Of a stretch of DNA of 13,846 nt, positions 1 through 6,276 are shown one piece after another. The DNA is taken from positions 1 through 13,846 of the forward strand of contig JAZGAE010000106.1 of NCBI GenBank assembly GCA_036475545.1. The letters run 5' to 3'. This stretch comes from JAZGAE01 sp036475545. Lineage in GTDB: Bacteria; Pseudomonadota; Alphaproteobacteria; DATDPM01. Made by a program: the position numbers and the translations under genes. The stretch's first letter is position 1. The number at the start of each line of letters is the position of its first letter. The notes under the pieces are model-generated. The model was not told the origin of the DNA, did not search any database, and worked only from the letters and a program-made list of their open reading frames with translations.

Positions 1-51
1 GAGAACTACACGCAGTTGGGAGGCTCTCTCGACGTCTTCTCACTGCCGTAA
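1..51 (+). CDS. xoxF: 3' end of a probable XoxF-type PQQ methanol dehydrogenase (partial)
   Basis: Only the last 16 codons and a TAA stop (49-51) lie in the window. The frame reads ENYTQLGGSLDVFSLP, which fits the usual end of XoxF-type quinoprotein dehydrogenases, where a glycine pair precedes a hydrophobic beta strand ending in FSLP or FALP. XoxF is the periplasmic lanthanide- and PQQ-dependent methanol dehydrogenase. The identification rests mainly on context: the next two plus-strand genes are its cytochrome (xoxG) and its periplasmic partner (xoxJ), and the usual order is xoxF-xoxG-xoxJ. The peptide is too short to exclude another PQQ dehydrogenase. A strong terminator follows 20 bases after the stop, so most transcription probably ends here and xoxG/xoxJ are likely read at a lower level or from their own promoter. 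Confidence 0.6.
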   Translation, partial: ENYTQLGGSLDVFSLP

Positions 52-71
52 GGAGCCATATTATTGGTTCG

Positions 72-106
72 AGCCCGGCATCCTCGCGGATGCCGGGCTT
101 TTTTTT
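72..106 (+). terminator. Rho-independent terminator after the xoxF-like gene
   Basis: A perfect 12-bp stem (72-83 with 88-99) closes a four-base TCGC loop and is followed by an unbroken run of eight T (99-106). This is a textbook intrinsic terminator for plus-strand transcription ending the dehydrogenase gene. It separates that transcript from xoxG. Confidence 0.92.
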
Positions 107-188
107 GCCCGTTCGGCCCATAGGGACACGTCCCGGAAAGCCCTTGTGACCGTAGTGGTTGTTGCCGCCCAGCCCTTGAGATATGGTG

Positions 189-205
189 TGCGACGTTCCG
201 TCGCA
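189..205. promoter_or_regulatory. Perfect 7-bp inverted repeat upstream of xoxG (operator-like)
   Basis: TGCGACG (189-195), a 3-base TTC spacer and CGTCGCA (199-205) form a perfect palindrome. It lies about 100 bases before the xoxG start, in the stretch that must hold any xoxG promoter after the upstream terminator. A CATAAT (204-209) overlaps its right edge and could be a -10 element, but I see no well-spaced -35 box (TTGAGA at 176-181 is 22 bases away). The site could bind a dimeric regulator or form a small RNA hairpin. Confidence 0.3.
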
Positions 206-302
206 TAATGTTTTGGTTCGCTTTACCATAACTTGTAAAGAGGAAGGAAACGAGATTGGAAGGGGCGGCAACAGGCCGAAAACCTTGGGGAGAAATAGCA
301 GA

Positions 303-965
303 ATGCCGACACATAGCGACCCGATGCGCAAGGGATGGCTGTTCTCCGTTGCGCTCTTTGCGAGCGCCGCCATCTTGGTTCCCACCACGGGCTGCTCGGA
401 CCCGGCCGAGGAAGAAGCCGCCGCGGAACAGGAAGTCGCGGTCGAGCGGGAGCCCGCCACCGAGCAGGTAGCAGTCGCGGAACAGGTGGCCGCCGCAGAG
501 GAGGTCGCGACCGCGGAACAGCAGGTCGTCGCCGAGCGGGAGCCCGCCACCGAGCAGTTGGCAGGCGCTGAAGAAGCGGCCGCCGGAAAGGGGGAGGAAG
601 TTTTTGTCCCACGACAGCGTCTTTACACGGTCGTCGACGGGGCGGTGGACAAGGCGACCTTCAACGGCTATCGCCGCTACCACTCCGAGTGTCATGTCTG
701 CCACGGGCCCGACGGGTTGGGCAGCAGCTTCGGGCCTTCGCTCGTGGAGTCGCTGAAGGTCCTCTCCATAGAGGATTTCTTCGAGGTGACGATGAACGGG
801 CAGGTGAGGACCGCCGGGACCACCAAGTATGTCATGCCCGCCTTCGGTACCAATCCGAACGTTGCCAACCACCTCGAAGATATTTTCAGGTATCTCAAGG
901 CACGCTCCGATGGTGTGTTACCCCGGGGCCGGCCGCCGAAGATCGGCCAGAAAAGGCGGGACTGA
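303..965 (+). CDS. xoxG: XoxG-type c-type cytochrome, electron acceptor of XoxF (possible lipoprotein)
   Basis: Encodes a 220-residue exported monohaem cytochrome c, the probable electron acceptor of the XoxF methanol dehydrogenase. The haem motif is CHVCH (C130, C133, H134) in the context YRRYHSECHVCHGPDGLG, and M178 in VMPAFG is the likely sixth ligand. The Y-TVVDG...NGYRRYH lead-in and the end FRYLKARSDG-LPRGRP match the XoxG family. The start at 303 was chosen because GGGGAG (287-292) sits 10 bases upstream; an ATG at 183 in the same frame has no comparable site and would bury the signal peptide. The N-terminus (hydrophobic 11-30) ends in PTTGC with C31, which looks like a lipobox although threonine at -3 is not ideal. 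Residues 35-98 are an unusual Glu/Ala/Gln/Val-rich linker containing an internal repeat, making the protein longer than typical XoxG. The terminator upstream suggests separate expression from xoxF. Confidence 0.92.
   Translation: MPTHSDPMRKGWLFSVALFASAAILVPTTGCSDPAEEEAAAEQEVAVEREPATEQVAVAEQVAAAEEVATAEQQVVAEREPATEQLAGAEEAAAGKGEEVFVPRQRLYTVVDGAVDKATFNGYRRYHSECHVCHGPDGLGSSFGPSLVESLKVLSIEDFFEVTMNGQVRTAGTTKYVMPAFGTNPNVANHLEDIFRYLKARSDGVLPRGRPPKIGQKRRD
421..557 (+). repeat. 90-bp-period internal repeat in the xoxG linker
   Basis: Segment 421-467 recurs at 511-557, offset by exactly 90 bases (30 codons). The core of 25 bases is identical (443-467 and 533-557), and both copies begin with CCGCGGAACAG. 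It encodes the repeated peptide EREPATEQ within a Glu/Ala-rich spacer. Because the period is a multiple of three, copy number can vary without breaking the frame. Confidence 0.85.
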
Positions 966-1205
966 GGCCGGGCCGCTGCCGGGCGCGAATAAGGCGGGTC
1001 ACATCCCACCGGCCGGCGGGAACACCGGATCCGGAGAACGGCGCGCCCGATCGAGGCTGCTTCGCCTGGGTCCCGTCGACCCGCCGGCGCCGTTCGGAAA
1101 GGTCATGCCAAGGGGATCGGACGTATCGTGGGGGAGCGAAGGGGGGGCGATCTTCGCGCGTGATGTGCATCGGCTGAAGGCATAGCTACATAAGGGAAAT
1201 CCGCA

Positions 1206-2102
1206 ATGCTTCCTGTCCTCTTCCTTGCCTGGCTCGGCCGACTTCGCTTGGTGCTTCAAGCCTCTGGAGCCGTCGCCCTGCTCGTCTTGGCCTTCCAGGT
1301 TTCCGGCAACATCGGCGCGCACGCGACCACGGTCATCGAGGCCGTCGATCCGGATCGTTTGCGCGTCTGCGCCGACGCGAACAACCTGCCTTTTTCCAAT
1401 AAGGCCGGTGAAGGTTTCGAGAACAAGATCGCCGAACTGCTCGCGGAGAAGCTGGACCGGCCGCTCGTTTACACCTGGCTCCCGCAGATCGTGGGGTTCG
1501 TCCGCAAAACGCTTAACGCAAAGAAGTGCGATCTGATCATCGGCGTGAACGCCGGCAATGAACAGGTGCTGAACACCAACCCCTACTACCGGACGACCTA
1601 CGTCCTGGTCTACCTCAAGGAGTCCGGCATCAAGGCACGGTCCATCGCCGATCTGAAGGACTACGACGTGACGATAGGGACGGTAGGGGGGACTCCGCCC
1701 AACCTGCTCTTGGCCGAGCACGGCCTGTTGGATCGGATCTATTCCTATAACCTGCATTACAACACGCTGGTCGCGACCATGGGCGAGATCATGATCCAGG
1801 ATCTCAAGAAGGGGGTCACGGACGTTGCCCTGATGTGGGGGCCGATCGTCGGCTATCACGTCCGCGCCCAAGGGGTCGACGCCGAGGTCGTTCCTATCCA
1901 GAGCACGGACCGGGAGTTGGGGCGAATGGACTATTACATCTCCATGGGGATTCGCCACGGCGAGCTCGATTGGAAACGGAAGATCAACGCCCTCATCCGG
2001 AAGAGCCGCGACGAAATCAACGCCATCCTGTTGGACTACGGCGTGCCCCTCTTGAACATGCGGGGCAAGCCGACGCCGCTGGCCTTGAACCCCGACCGCT
2101 GA
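1206..2102 (+). CDS. xoxJ: XoxJ/MxaJ-type periplasmic binding-fold protein
   Basis: Encodes a 298-residue exported protein of the solute-binding protein (family 3) fold, the XoxJ/MxaJ group that accompanies methanol dehydrogenases and is thought to help activate XoxF. Residues 14-40 form a hydrophobic signal sequence with a likely cut after AHA. The mature part begins with the characteristic RLRVCADANNLPFSN, followed by GEGFENKIAELLAEKL. Later hallmarks are WLPQ, R-TLN---CDLIIG, the YYRTTYV block near 127-133, and the DVALMWGPIVGY segment near 206-217. The ATG at 1206 has AAGGGA (1192-1197) 8 bases upstream. It lies 240 bases after xoxG, a larger gap than usual for this pair, with no clear promoter or terminator seen in it. 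It converges on pqqE, leaving 94 bases between the stops. Confidence 0.92.
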   Translation: MLPVLFLAWLGRLRLVLQASGAVALLVLAFQVSGNIGAHATTVIEAVDPDRLRVCADANNLPFSNKAGEGFENKIAELLAEKLDRPLVYTWLPQIVGFVRKTLNAKKCDLIIGVNAGNEQVLNTNPYYRTTYVLVYLKESGIKARSIADLKDYDVTIGTVGGTPPNLLLAEHGLLDRIYSYNLHYNTLVATMGEIMIQDLKKGVTDVALMWGPIVGYHVRAQGVDAEVVPIQSTDRELGRMDYYISMGIRHGELDWKRKINALIRKSRDEINAILLDYGVPLLNMRGKPTPLALNPDR

Positions 2103-2196
2103 CTCTCACGCGGCCCCAGCATCGTACAGGCCCGCCATACAGGCCGGCGCGCTTGGCCCCGTATGGAGCCCGCGGCGGCCGTCCGGACGTGCGGGA

Positions 2197-3282
2197 TTAG
2201 CCGATCTTGCGGTAGACGAATTCGGGTGCTTCGACTCCGGCCTCGTGCGCCGCGAGGCCGAAGATCCGCTCGTGGACGGGCGACAGCTCGCAGGCCGGGT
2301 CCGTGTTGGCGGCCTCGCCCGTGAGCGCGAAGGCCTGGCAGCGGCAGCCGCCCCAGTCGATCTCCTTGCGGTCGCACGACCGGCACGGCTCCGGCATCCA
2401 GTCGGTCCCGCGGAACCTGTTGAACGCCTCCGAATTCTCCCAGATCCAGGAGAGGCTGTGCTCCTTGACCGAATCGAACTCGAGATTGGGGATCGTCTCC
2501 GCGGCGTGGCAGGGCAGGACCTTTCCCGCCGGGTTGACGTTGATGAACCGCCGGCCCCAGCCGCCCATGCAGACCTTGGGCCGGCGCGCATAGTAATCCG
2601 GGATCACGTAGTCGAAGACCAGAATGCCCTTGAGCCGCTCGCGCGCCTCCTCGACGACCTCGGTGGCCCATGCGAGCTGCTCGTAGGTGGGCATGAAGGC
2701 CGCCCGGTTCTTGAGCGCCCAGCCGTAGTACTGAACCTGCGCCACCTCCAGCCGCTCGGCGTCCAGCTCCACGGCCATGGCGATCACGTCCTTGAGGTTG
2801 TCGAGGTTCTGGCGGTGCATGACCGCGTTGACGGTGAGCGGCAGGCCGGCCTTGCGGATCAGGCGCGCGACCTCGATCTTCTTTTGGTGGCCACCCTTGA
2901 AGTTGCCGATCCTGTCCGCGCTCGCTTCCTCGCTGTCCTGGAAGCTGAGTTGAACGTGCTCGAGCCCGAGTTCGACCAGCTTGTCGATCCGCGCCTCGTT
3001 CAACAGCACGCCGGAGGTGATTAGGTTGGTGTAGAGCCCGACGTCGGTGGCGTGCCCGACGAGGTCCTCGAGGTCCTTGCGTACCGTTGGCTCGCCGCCG
3101 GAGAAGTGGATCTGGTGCACCCCCATGTCCGCCGCTTGGTCGATGACCCGGCACCAGGTCTCGGTGTCGAGCTCGTTGCTCGAGCGTTCCAGCTCCAACG
3201 GGTTCGAGCAGTACGGACACTGCAGCGGACACCGATGGGAAAGCTCCGCCAGAATCGCAAGGGGGGCTTCGTGCGTCGTCAT
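2197..3282 (-). CDS. pqqE: PqqE, radical SAM PQQ synthase (PqqA peptide cyclase)
   Basis: Encodes a 361-residue radical SAM/SPASM enzyme that, with PqqD as peptide chaperone, forms the carbon-carbon bond between the Glu and Tyr side chains of PqqA, the first step of PQQ synthesis. The SAM iron-sulfur motif is C18-x3-C22-x2-C25 (CPLQCPYC), followed by GGEP at 62-65. The C-terminal SPASM cysteines are all present: C238, C258, C300, C303, C313, C315 and C331, with the PCRSC and GGCRCQAF blocks typical of PqqE. The length is close to the family norm. Its ATG overlaps the pqqD stop as ATGA (3279-3282), so it is probably translationally coupled. It is the last gene of the pqq operon and ends facing xoxJ. 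Confidence 0.97.
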   Translation of the reverse strand: MTTHEAPLAILAELSHRCPLQCPYCSNPLELERSSNELDTETWCRVIDQAADMGVHQIHFSGGEPTVRKDLEDLVGHATDVGLYTNLITSGVLLNEARIDKLVELGLEHVQLSFQDSEEASADRIGNFKGGHQKKIEVARLIRKAGLPLTVNAVMHRQNLDNLKDVIAMAVELDAERLEVAQVQYYGWALKNRAAFMPTYEQLAWATEVVEEARERLKGILVFDYVIPDYYARRPKVCMGGWGRRFINVNPAGKVLPCHAAETIPNLEFDSVKEHSLSWIWENSEAFNRFRGTDWMPEPCRSCDRKEIDWGGCRCQAFALTGEAANTDPACELSPVHERIFGLAAHEAGVEAPEFVYRKIG

Positions 3283-3566
3283 GTCACGATGAATCCCTTG
3301 TCGGCCAGACCCTGCAGGAGTGCGGTTACGTCCTTCTCTATGACCTCACGCGGCGCGTTGTACCTTTCGGCCAAGTTGCCGGCGATCACCGCAACGGTCG
3401 CCTTTCCGTCAAGAAGCTTCAGAATCTCCACCGACGGCTCGTCGGGCACCAGCAGCCTTTCCGGCGCCAGCACCACCCATTGTTCCCGTTGCTTGTTGAA
3501 GCGGAACCTTACATGGGGGGCGAAGTTCGGCGCCGAAACCTCATTTATGACGACCCGCTCGCTCAT
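3279..3566 (-). CDS. pqqD: PqqD, PqqA peptide chaperone
   Basis: Encodes a 95-residue PqqD, a small cytoplasmic protein that binds the PqqA peptide and presents it to PqqE. Family features are FRFNKQREQWVVLAPERLLVP near 21-41, then the helix-rich EILKLLDGK and a C-terminal LLQGLADKGFI. The frame is open further upstream, but the ATG at 3566 is chosen because it overlaps the pqqC stop as ATGA and gives the normal length. Both ends overlap neighbours by four bases, so pqqC, pqqD and pqqE are probably translated in a coupled series. PqqD is a separate protein here, not fused to PqqC or PqqE as in some species. Confidence 0.96.
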   Translation of the reverse strand: MSERVVINEVSAPNFAPHVRFRFNKQREQWVVLAPERLLVPDEPSVEILKLLDGKATVAVIAGNLAERYNAPREVIEKDVTALLQGLADKGFIVT

Positions 3567-4297
3567 GCAATCTGTTCGGGCACGAAGGCCCCCGGCGGAA
3601 CATGTCCCTCGACATAGGCATGATTCAGCGCGTCCAGCTGCGCCCAAAGCACGTCACACTTGAAGATCAGCGCGTTGCAAACGGCCTCGCGCTGTTCCGG
3701 CGTGCGCGCCTCGCGCTTGGCATAGGCAAGAACCCATTCGGCGTCCCGCGGGGCCTGGCCCAGGCGCTTCTTGAAATAGGCCATGATGTCGTCGCTCACG
3801 AAGTCGTAGTTCTCGAGCATGCCTGCGATCCGCTCCTTGTGGATGCCGGGGGCGAAAAGCTCGGTCAGCGACGAGGCCATGCCCTCGAGGGGGGTGCGCT
3901 CCCTTACGTATGTGACATAGGCATCGACGGCGAACCGGGTCCCCGGAAGGATGCCTTCGGTCGACCTCACGTATTCGCGGTCGAGACCAAGCCCGTCGGT
4001 CAGCTTGAACCATCGTTCGATACCGCCTTCGAGGCCCTCGCCGCCGTCATGATCCTCGAGGCGGTGGCGCCATTCGCTCCGGATCCCGGGATCGTTGATG
4101 CGCGACATCAGCGCCGTGTCCTTGATCGGGATGCTGCACTGATAGTAGTAGCGGTTGAGCGCCCAGGCCTGCACCTGGCCCTTGTTGAGCTCGCCCCCGT
4201 GCAGCATCTTGTGAAAGGGGTGGAGGTTGTGGTAGCGCTCGGCGCCGATCCGGCGTAGCCGCGCCTCGAGCTCCTCTGGAGTATGAAGTTCCGTCAC
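3563..4297 (-). CDS. pqqC: PqqC, pyrroloquinoline-quinone synthase (final oxidase)
   Basis: Encodes a 244-residue PqqC, the cofactorless oxidase that closes the ring and oxidises AHQQ to PQQ with oxygen. The active-site set known from the Klebsiella enzyme is all present, each one position earlier: H23, R49, H83 (in LEDHDG), Y127, H153, Y174, R178 and K213. Other family blocks are HPFHKMLHGGEL, NRYYYQ, IPIKD and SSLTELFAP. The start is a GTG at 4297 that overlaps the pqqB stop (GTGA), with a GGGGG tract 7 bases upstream; an in-frame TTG at 4333 would add 12 residues with no family counterpart. It is followed by pqqD with an ATGA overlap. Confidence 0.96.
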   Translation of the reverse strand: MTELHTPEELEARLRRIGAERYHNLHPFHKMLHGGELNKGQVQAWALNRYYYQCSIPIKDTALMSRINDPGIRSEWRHRLEDHDGGEGLEGGIERWFKLTDGLGLDREYVRSTEGILPGTRFAVDAYVTYVRERTPLEGMASSLTELFAPGIHKERIAGMLENYDFVSDDIMAYFKKRLGQAPRDAEWVLAYAKREARTPEQREAVCNALIFKCDVLWAQLDALNHAYVEGHVPPGAFVPEQIA

Positions 4298-5223
4298 AGC
4301 CTTACCCCCATTCCGTCGTACCCGACCTCCCAACCCGCCGACTCTACCTCGGCGCGCTCCGGCGAGTCCGCCAGCAGTATCGGATTGGTGTTGTTGATGT
4401 GGATGAACACCTTGCGTTGAACGCCAAGGGCCGAGAAGGCGGCGATCGTGCCGTCGGGGCCCGAGTTGCTCAAGTGGCCCATGCGCGCGCCGGTCTTGAC
4501 GCCAACCTCGCTGGCGATCATCTCGTCGTCCTGCCAGAGGGTCCCGTCGAAGAACACCAAGGGCGCGCCCCTGAGCCGCTCCGCCAGATCCTCCGGCATC
4601 GCCGCGCAGCCGGGGATGTAGAAGAAGTGCGCGCCGCCGCCCTTCGCGCTCACCTTGAGCGCGATCGTGTCCTCGGGCCTGCTCCCGAAGTTCTTCGCGG
4701 TCGGGTCTTCGAGGTACAGGGCGATCTTGCCCGGAACGGCGAAGGGCTCGACCTCGATCCCGACCGGCTTGCCGCTCTTGTCGGCGAGCTCTACGGGGGT
4801 GTCGAGCTTCAGCTCGCGGCGCGCCACGAACTCAGGATTGAGAATGTTGAAGATGTTGTTCCCGGCGAGCACGCCCTGAACCCGTTTCGTGGCATACACC
4901 GCCAGGGGCTGGCTTTCGCGCAGGTTGAAGAGCCCCGCGATATGGTCCACGTCGCCGTTGGTCAGAACCGCGCCCGCGATGGGGCTGTGGCGGCCGCTCT
5001 CCTTGGGATGGAGCTGCTCGTTGGCGGAGATCTGCTGCCGCAGGTCGGGCGATGCGTTCAGCAAAAACCAAAGCCCGTCCCCCGCGCTCACCGCCAGCGA
5101 GGATTGGGTCCGGGGCTGACTCGCGGGGTCGCCCGCACGGACGCGCCGGCACACGGCGCAACTGCAATTCCACTGGGGAGACCCACCTCCGGCGGCCGAT
5201 CCTAGAACGAGAATTTGCAACAT
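4294..5223 (-). CDS. pqqB: PqqB, metallo-beta-lactamase-fold PQQ biosynthesis hydroxylase
   Basis: Encodes a 309-residue PqqB of the metallo-beta-lactamase fold, which acts on the Glu-Tyr-derived intermediate between PqqE and PqqC. It begins with LGSAAGGGSPQWNCSCAVC, whose C20, C22 and C25 form the structural zinc site. The altered metal motif typical of PqqB is TNGDVDHIAGL (88-98; D91, D93, H94), followed by H250 in RMGHLS and the conserved HINNTNPIL near 275-283. The ATG at 5223 has a strong GGGGAGG (5230-5236) 6 bases upstream. It starts 48 bases after pqqA; this gap contains a possible hairpin covering the ribosome binding site. It overlaps pqqC by four bases. Confidence 0.97.
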   Translation of the reverse strand: MLQILVLGSAAGGGSPQWNCSCAVCRRVRAGDPASQPRTQSSLAVSAGDGLWFLLNASPDLRQQISANEQLHPKESGRHSPIAGAVLTNGDVDHIAGLFNLRESQPLAVYATKRVQGVLAGNNIFNILNPEFVARRELKLDTPVELADKSGKPVGIEVEPFAVPGKIALYLEDPTAKNFGSRPEDTIALKVSAKGGGAHFFYIPGCAAMPEDLAERLRGAPLVFFDGTLWQDDEMIASEVGVKTGARMGHLSNSGPDGTIAAFSALGVQRKVFIHINNTNPILLADSPERAEVESAGWEVGYDGMGVRL

Positions 5224-5229
5224 GGTGCT

Positions 5230-5255
5230 CCTCCCCGCCAGGCGGCCGCCGGAGG
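5230..5255 (-). promoter_or_regulatory. Possible hairpin covering the pqqB ribosome binding site
   Basis: On the minus strand CCTCC (5255-5251) can pair with GGAGG (5234-5230), the core of the pqqB Shine-Dalgarno site. The bases between include the self-complementary GGCGGCCGCC (5241-5250). Folding would hide the pqqB start and could lower pqqBCDE expression relative to pqqA. There is no T run, so it is not an intrinsic terminator. A higher level of pqqA message than of downstream genes is known for other pqq operons; its link to this hairpin is my inference. Confidence 0.35.
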
Positions 5256-5271
5256 TGGAAGTTGGCTTTTC

Positions 5272-5349
5272 TTACGCCTCGGCGCAAGCGTAGCTGTTGA
5301 TCTCGAGGCCAACTGAGATCTCAAAGATCTTAGGGGTAGTCCACGTCAT
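5272..5349 (-). CDS. pqqA: PqqA, 25-residue precursor peptide of PQQ
   Basis: A 25-codon gene directly before pqqB whose product is the peptide substrate consumed to make PQQ. It starts MTWTTPKIFEISVGLE and continues to INSYACAEA. The two residues that become PQQ are Glu16 and Tyr20, in the invariant E-x3-Y arrangement. The tryptophan at position 3, the I-E-I/V-G-L/M-E core and the Ala/Glu-rich tail are typical of PqqA. The ATG at 5349 has GGGAG (5357-5361) 7 bases upstream. A cysteine follows the cross-linked tyrosine at position 22, which is less common. It is the first gene of the pqqABCDE operon and probably the most strongly expressed. Its leader reaches back to the gap at 5350-5592. Confidence 0.97.
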   Translation of the reverse strand: MTWTTPKIFEISVGLEINSYACAEA

Positions 5350-5470
5350 GGCTATTCTCCCATTTCTTGGGTTGTTGATCGGGGAGATCATGCCACGGCG
5401 TTATTGAACCCACACTGAGCGGCCCGTTCATCTCGTATTCAGCTTCGGGGACTGCGCTCCACGGCCACAT

Positions 5471-5528
5471 ATTATCCTAGAGAAGGTCGAGAGATGGGCG
5501 CCAACCCATTCATATTAAACAAAATATG
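5471..5528 (-). promoter_or_regulatory. Candidate pqqA promoter with an AT-rich inverted repeat
   Basis: Reading the minus strand, TTGGCG (5504-5499) and TAGGAT (5480-5475) are 18 bases apart and could serve as -35 and -10; GATAAT (5476-5471) is an alternative -10. Just upstream lies an inverted repeat, CATATT (5511-5516) and AATATG (5523-5528) around six bases, in a short AT-rich island that stands out from the GC-rich surroundings. A start here would give a leader of roughly 115-120 bases before pqqA. The boxes are weak matches, so the promoter call is tentative. Confidence 0.35.
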
Positions 5529-5550
5529 CTGGTGTTAATGGAAGATGAGG

Positions 5551-5588
5551 CGCCCCCGTCCCGATGCCGGCGGCGGGTCCCGGGGGCG
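5551..5588 (-). terminator. GC-rich hairpin after the ABC/exported-protein operon
   Basis: CGCCCCCG (5551-5558) pairs perfectly with CGGGGGCG (5581-5588), with a further CCCG/CGGG pair (5560-5563 with 5574-5577) inside. It begins four bases after the stop of the preceding minus-strand gene, where a terminator is expected. The following bases on the minus strand are only mildly T-rich, so termination could be partial, allowing some read-through into pqqA. Confidence 0.5.
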
Positions 5589-5592
5589 GCGA

Positions 5593-6255
5593 CTATTCCT
5601 CGAGATGGGCCGCGATGGCCCGGGCGTAGGCGCCAAGCCGCTGCTCAAGCAGAATCGGCTCCTCGCACACGTAGACCGTCAGCTTCAGGCGCTCATCGTA
5701 AACCCGGACGCTCCAGATGAGCTGGGTTTCGAGATCCTTCCGCGGCTCGTCGTCCTTCGCCACACCGGCCTTCTCGAGCTCGCGGATTTCGCTTTCCACG
5801 CTGTTGATCTTCTTGACCAGCGTCTGCTGACGGCGGAAGAAGTTTTTGATCCCGTTCAGAATTCGTCTGCGCTGGGTGTTTAGGTTGTCGAACAGCCCGG
5901 CAAAGACCTGGGTGAGGACCTCGTTCCGGTCGGGCCCCAGGGTGGCGGCGAAGTCGTCGATCATGGCGACGCCTTCCTCCATCTCCAGAGTTTCGGCCGA
6001 GAGATCGTAGACCAAATTACGGGCCCGCTCATCGTCGTACCAGGGAGTGGCAAGCTCATCCGGGGGCGTGCCGGTCCAGATGGTTCCCGCCGACAGCTCT
6101 GGAACGTACCGCTGCACGCAGGGCCACTCGGCCTCCTGGGTCGCCGTAGCCGGCGCCGCCTTCGGACTGCCGAACCCCAGCGCGACGCCCGCGATCAGCG
6201 CGGCGACGGCGAAGGTTAGGGCTGCATCCGGGATGCGCGGACGGATCTTCTTCAC
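5593..6255 (-). CDS. Exported helical/coiled-coil protein of unknown function in the PQQ/ABC operon
   Basis: I do not recognise this family. The product is 220 residues with an N-terminal signal or anchor segment (basic MKKIRPR, hydrophobic about 11-29), then an Ala/Pro/Thr-rich stretch, so it is probably periplasmic or inner-membrane anchored. Residues 75-165 look largely helical, with a charged coiled-coil-like run at about 126-165 (TQRRRILNGIKNFFRRQQ onward to SEIRELEK). There are only two cysteines, C46 and C197, which could form a disulfide. The GTG at 6255 is chosen because GGGGAGG (6261-6267) lies 5 bases upstream; an in-frame ATG at 6276 directly abuts the upstream stop and would add seven residues that are encoded by the ribosome binding site itself. 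It is the last gene of the operon, behind the cupredoxin-like gene, so it probably acts with the ABC system or the dehydrogenase. Confidence 0.75.
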   Translation of the reverse strand: MKKIRPRIPDAALTFAVAALIAGVALGFGSPKAAPATATQEAEWPCVQRYVPELSAGTIWTGTPPDELATPWYDDERARNLVYDLSAETLEMEEGVAMIDDFAATLGPDRNEVLTQVFAGLFDNLNTQRRRILNGIKNFFRRQQTLVKKINSVESEIRELEKAGVAKDDEPRKDLETQLIWSVRVYDERLKLTVYVCEEPILLEQRLGAYARAIAAHLEE

Positions 6256-6260
6256 GCGTT

Positions 6261-6267
6261 CCTCCCC
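6261..6267 (-). promoter_or_regulatory. Ribosome binding site that fixes the GTG start at 6255
   Basis: GGGGAGG on the minus strand, 5 bases before GTG (6255-6253). It lies inside the apparent coding region of the longer ATG reading and argues for the shorter protein. Confidence 0.7.
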
Positions 6268-6276
6268 GAATTCCAT

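Noticed and set aside
183..302. An upstream in-frame ATG giving XoxG 40 extra residues
   Set aside because: It lacks a ribosome binding site, overlaps the palindrome, and would place the signal peptide about 60 residues inside the protein.
421..557. Repeats considered as a CRISPR or mobile-element trace
   Set aside because: There are only two imperfect copies, in frame within a coding linker, with no spacers or flanking transposase.
6..872. A minus-strand frame across xoxG
   Set aside because: It spans the xoxF terminator and the repeat region and is a shadow of the xoxG coding sequence and its Glu/Ala-rich linker.
966..1205. A gene or promoter in the xoxG-xoxJ gap
   Set aside because: Open frames here are shadows or extensions without family likeness or ribosome sites, and no promoter pair is recognisable.
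2103..2196. A bidirectional terminator between xoxJ and pqqE
   Set aside because: Several short GC-rich complementary runs exist, but no convincing stem with a T run on either strand.
2245..3024. A long plus-strand open frame opposite pqqE
   Set aside because: It is the mirror of a confident PqqE gene, has no recognisable motif and no ribosome binding site in a plausible place.
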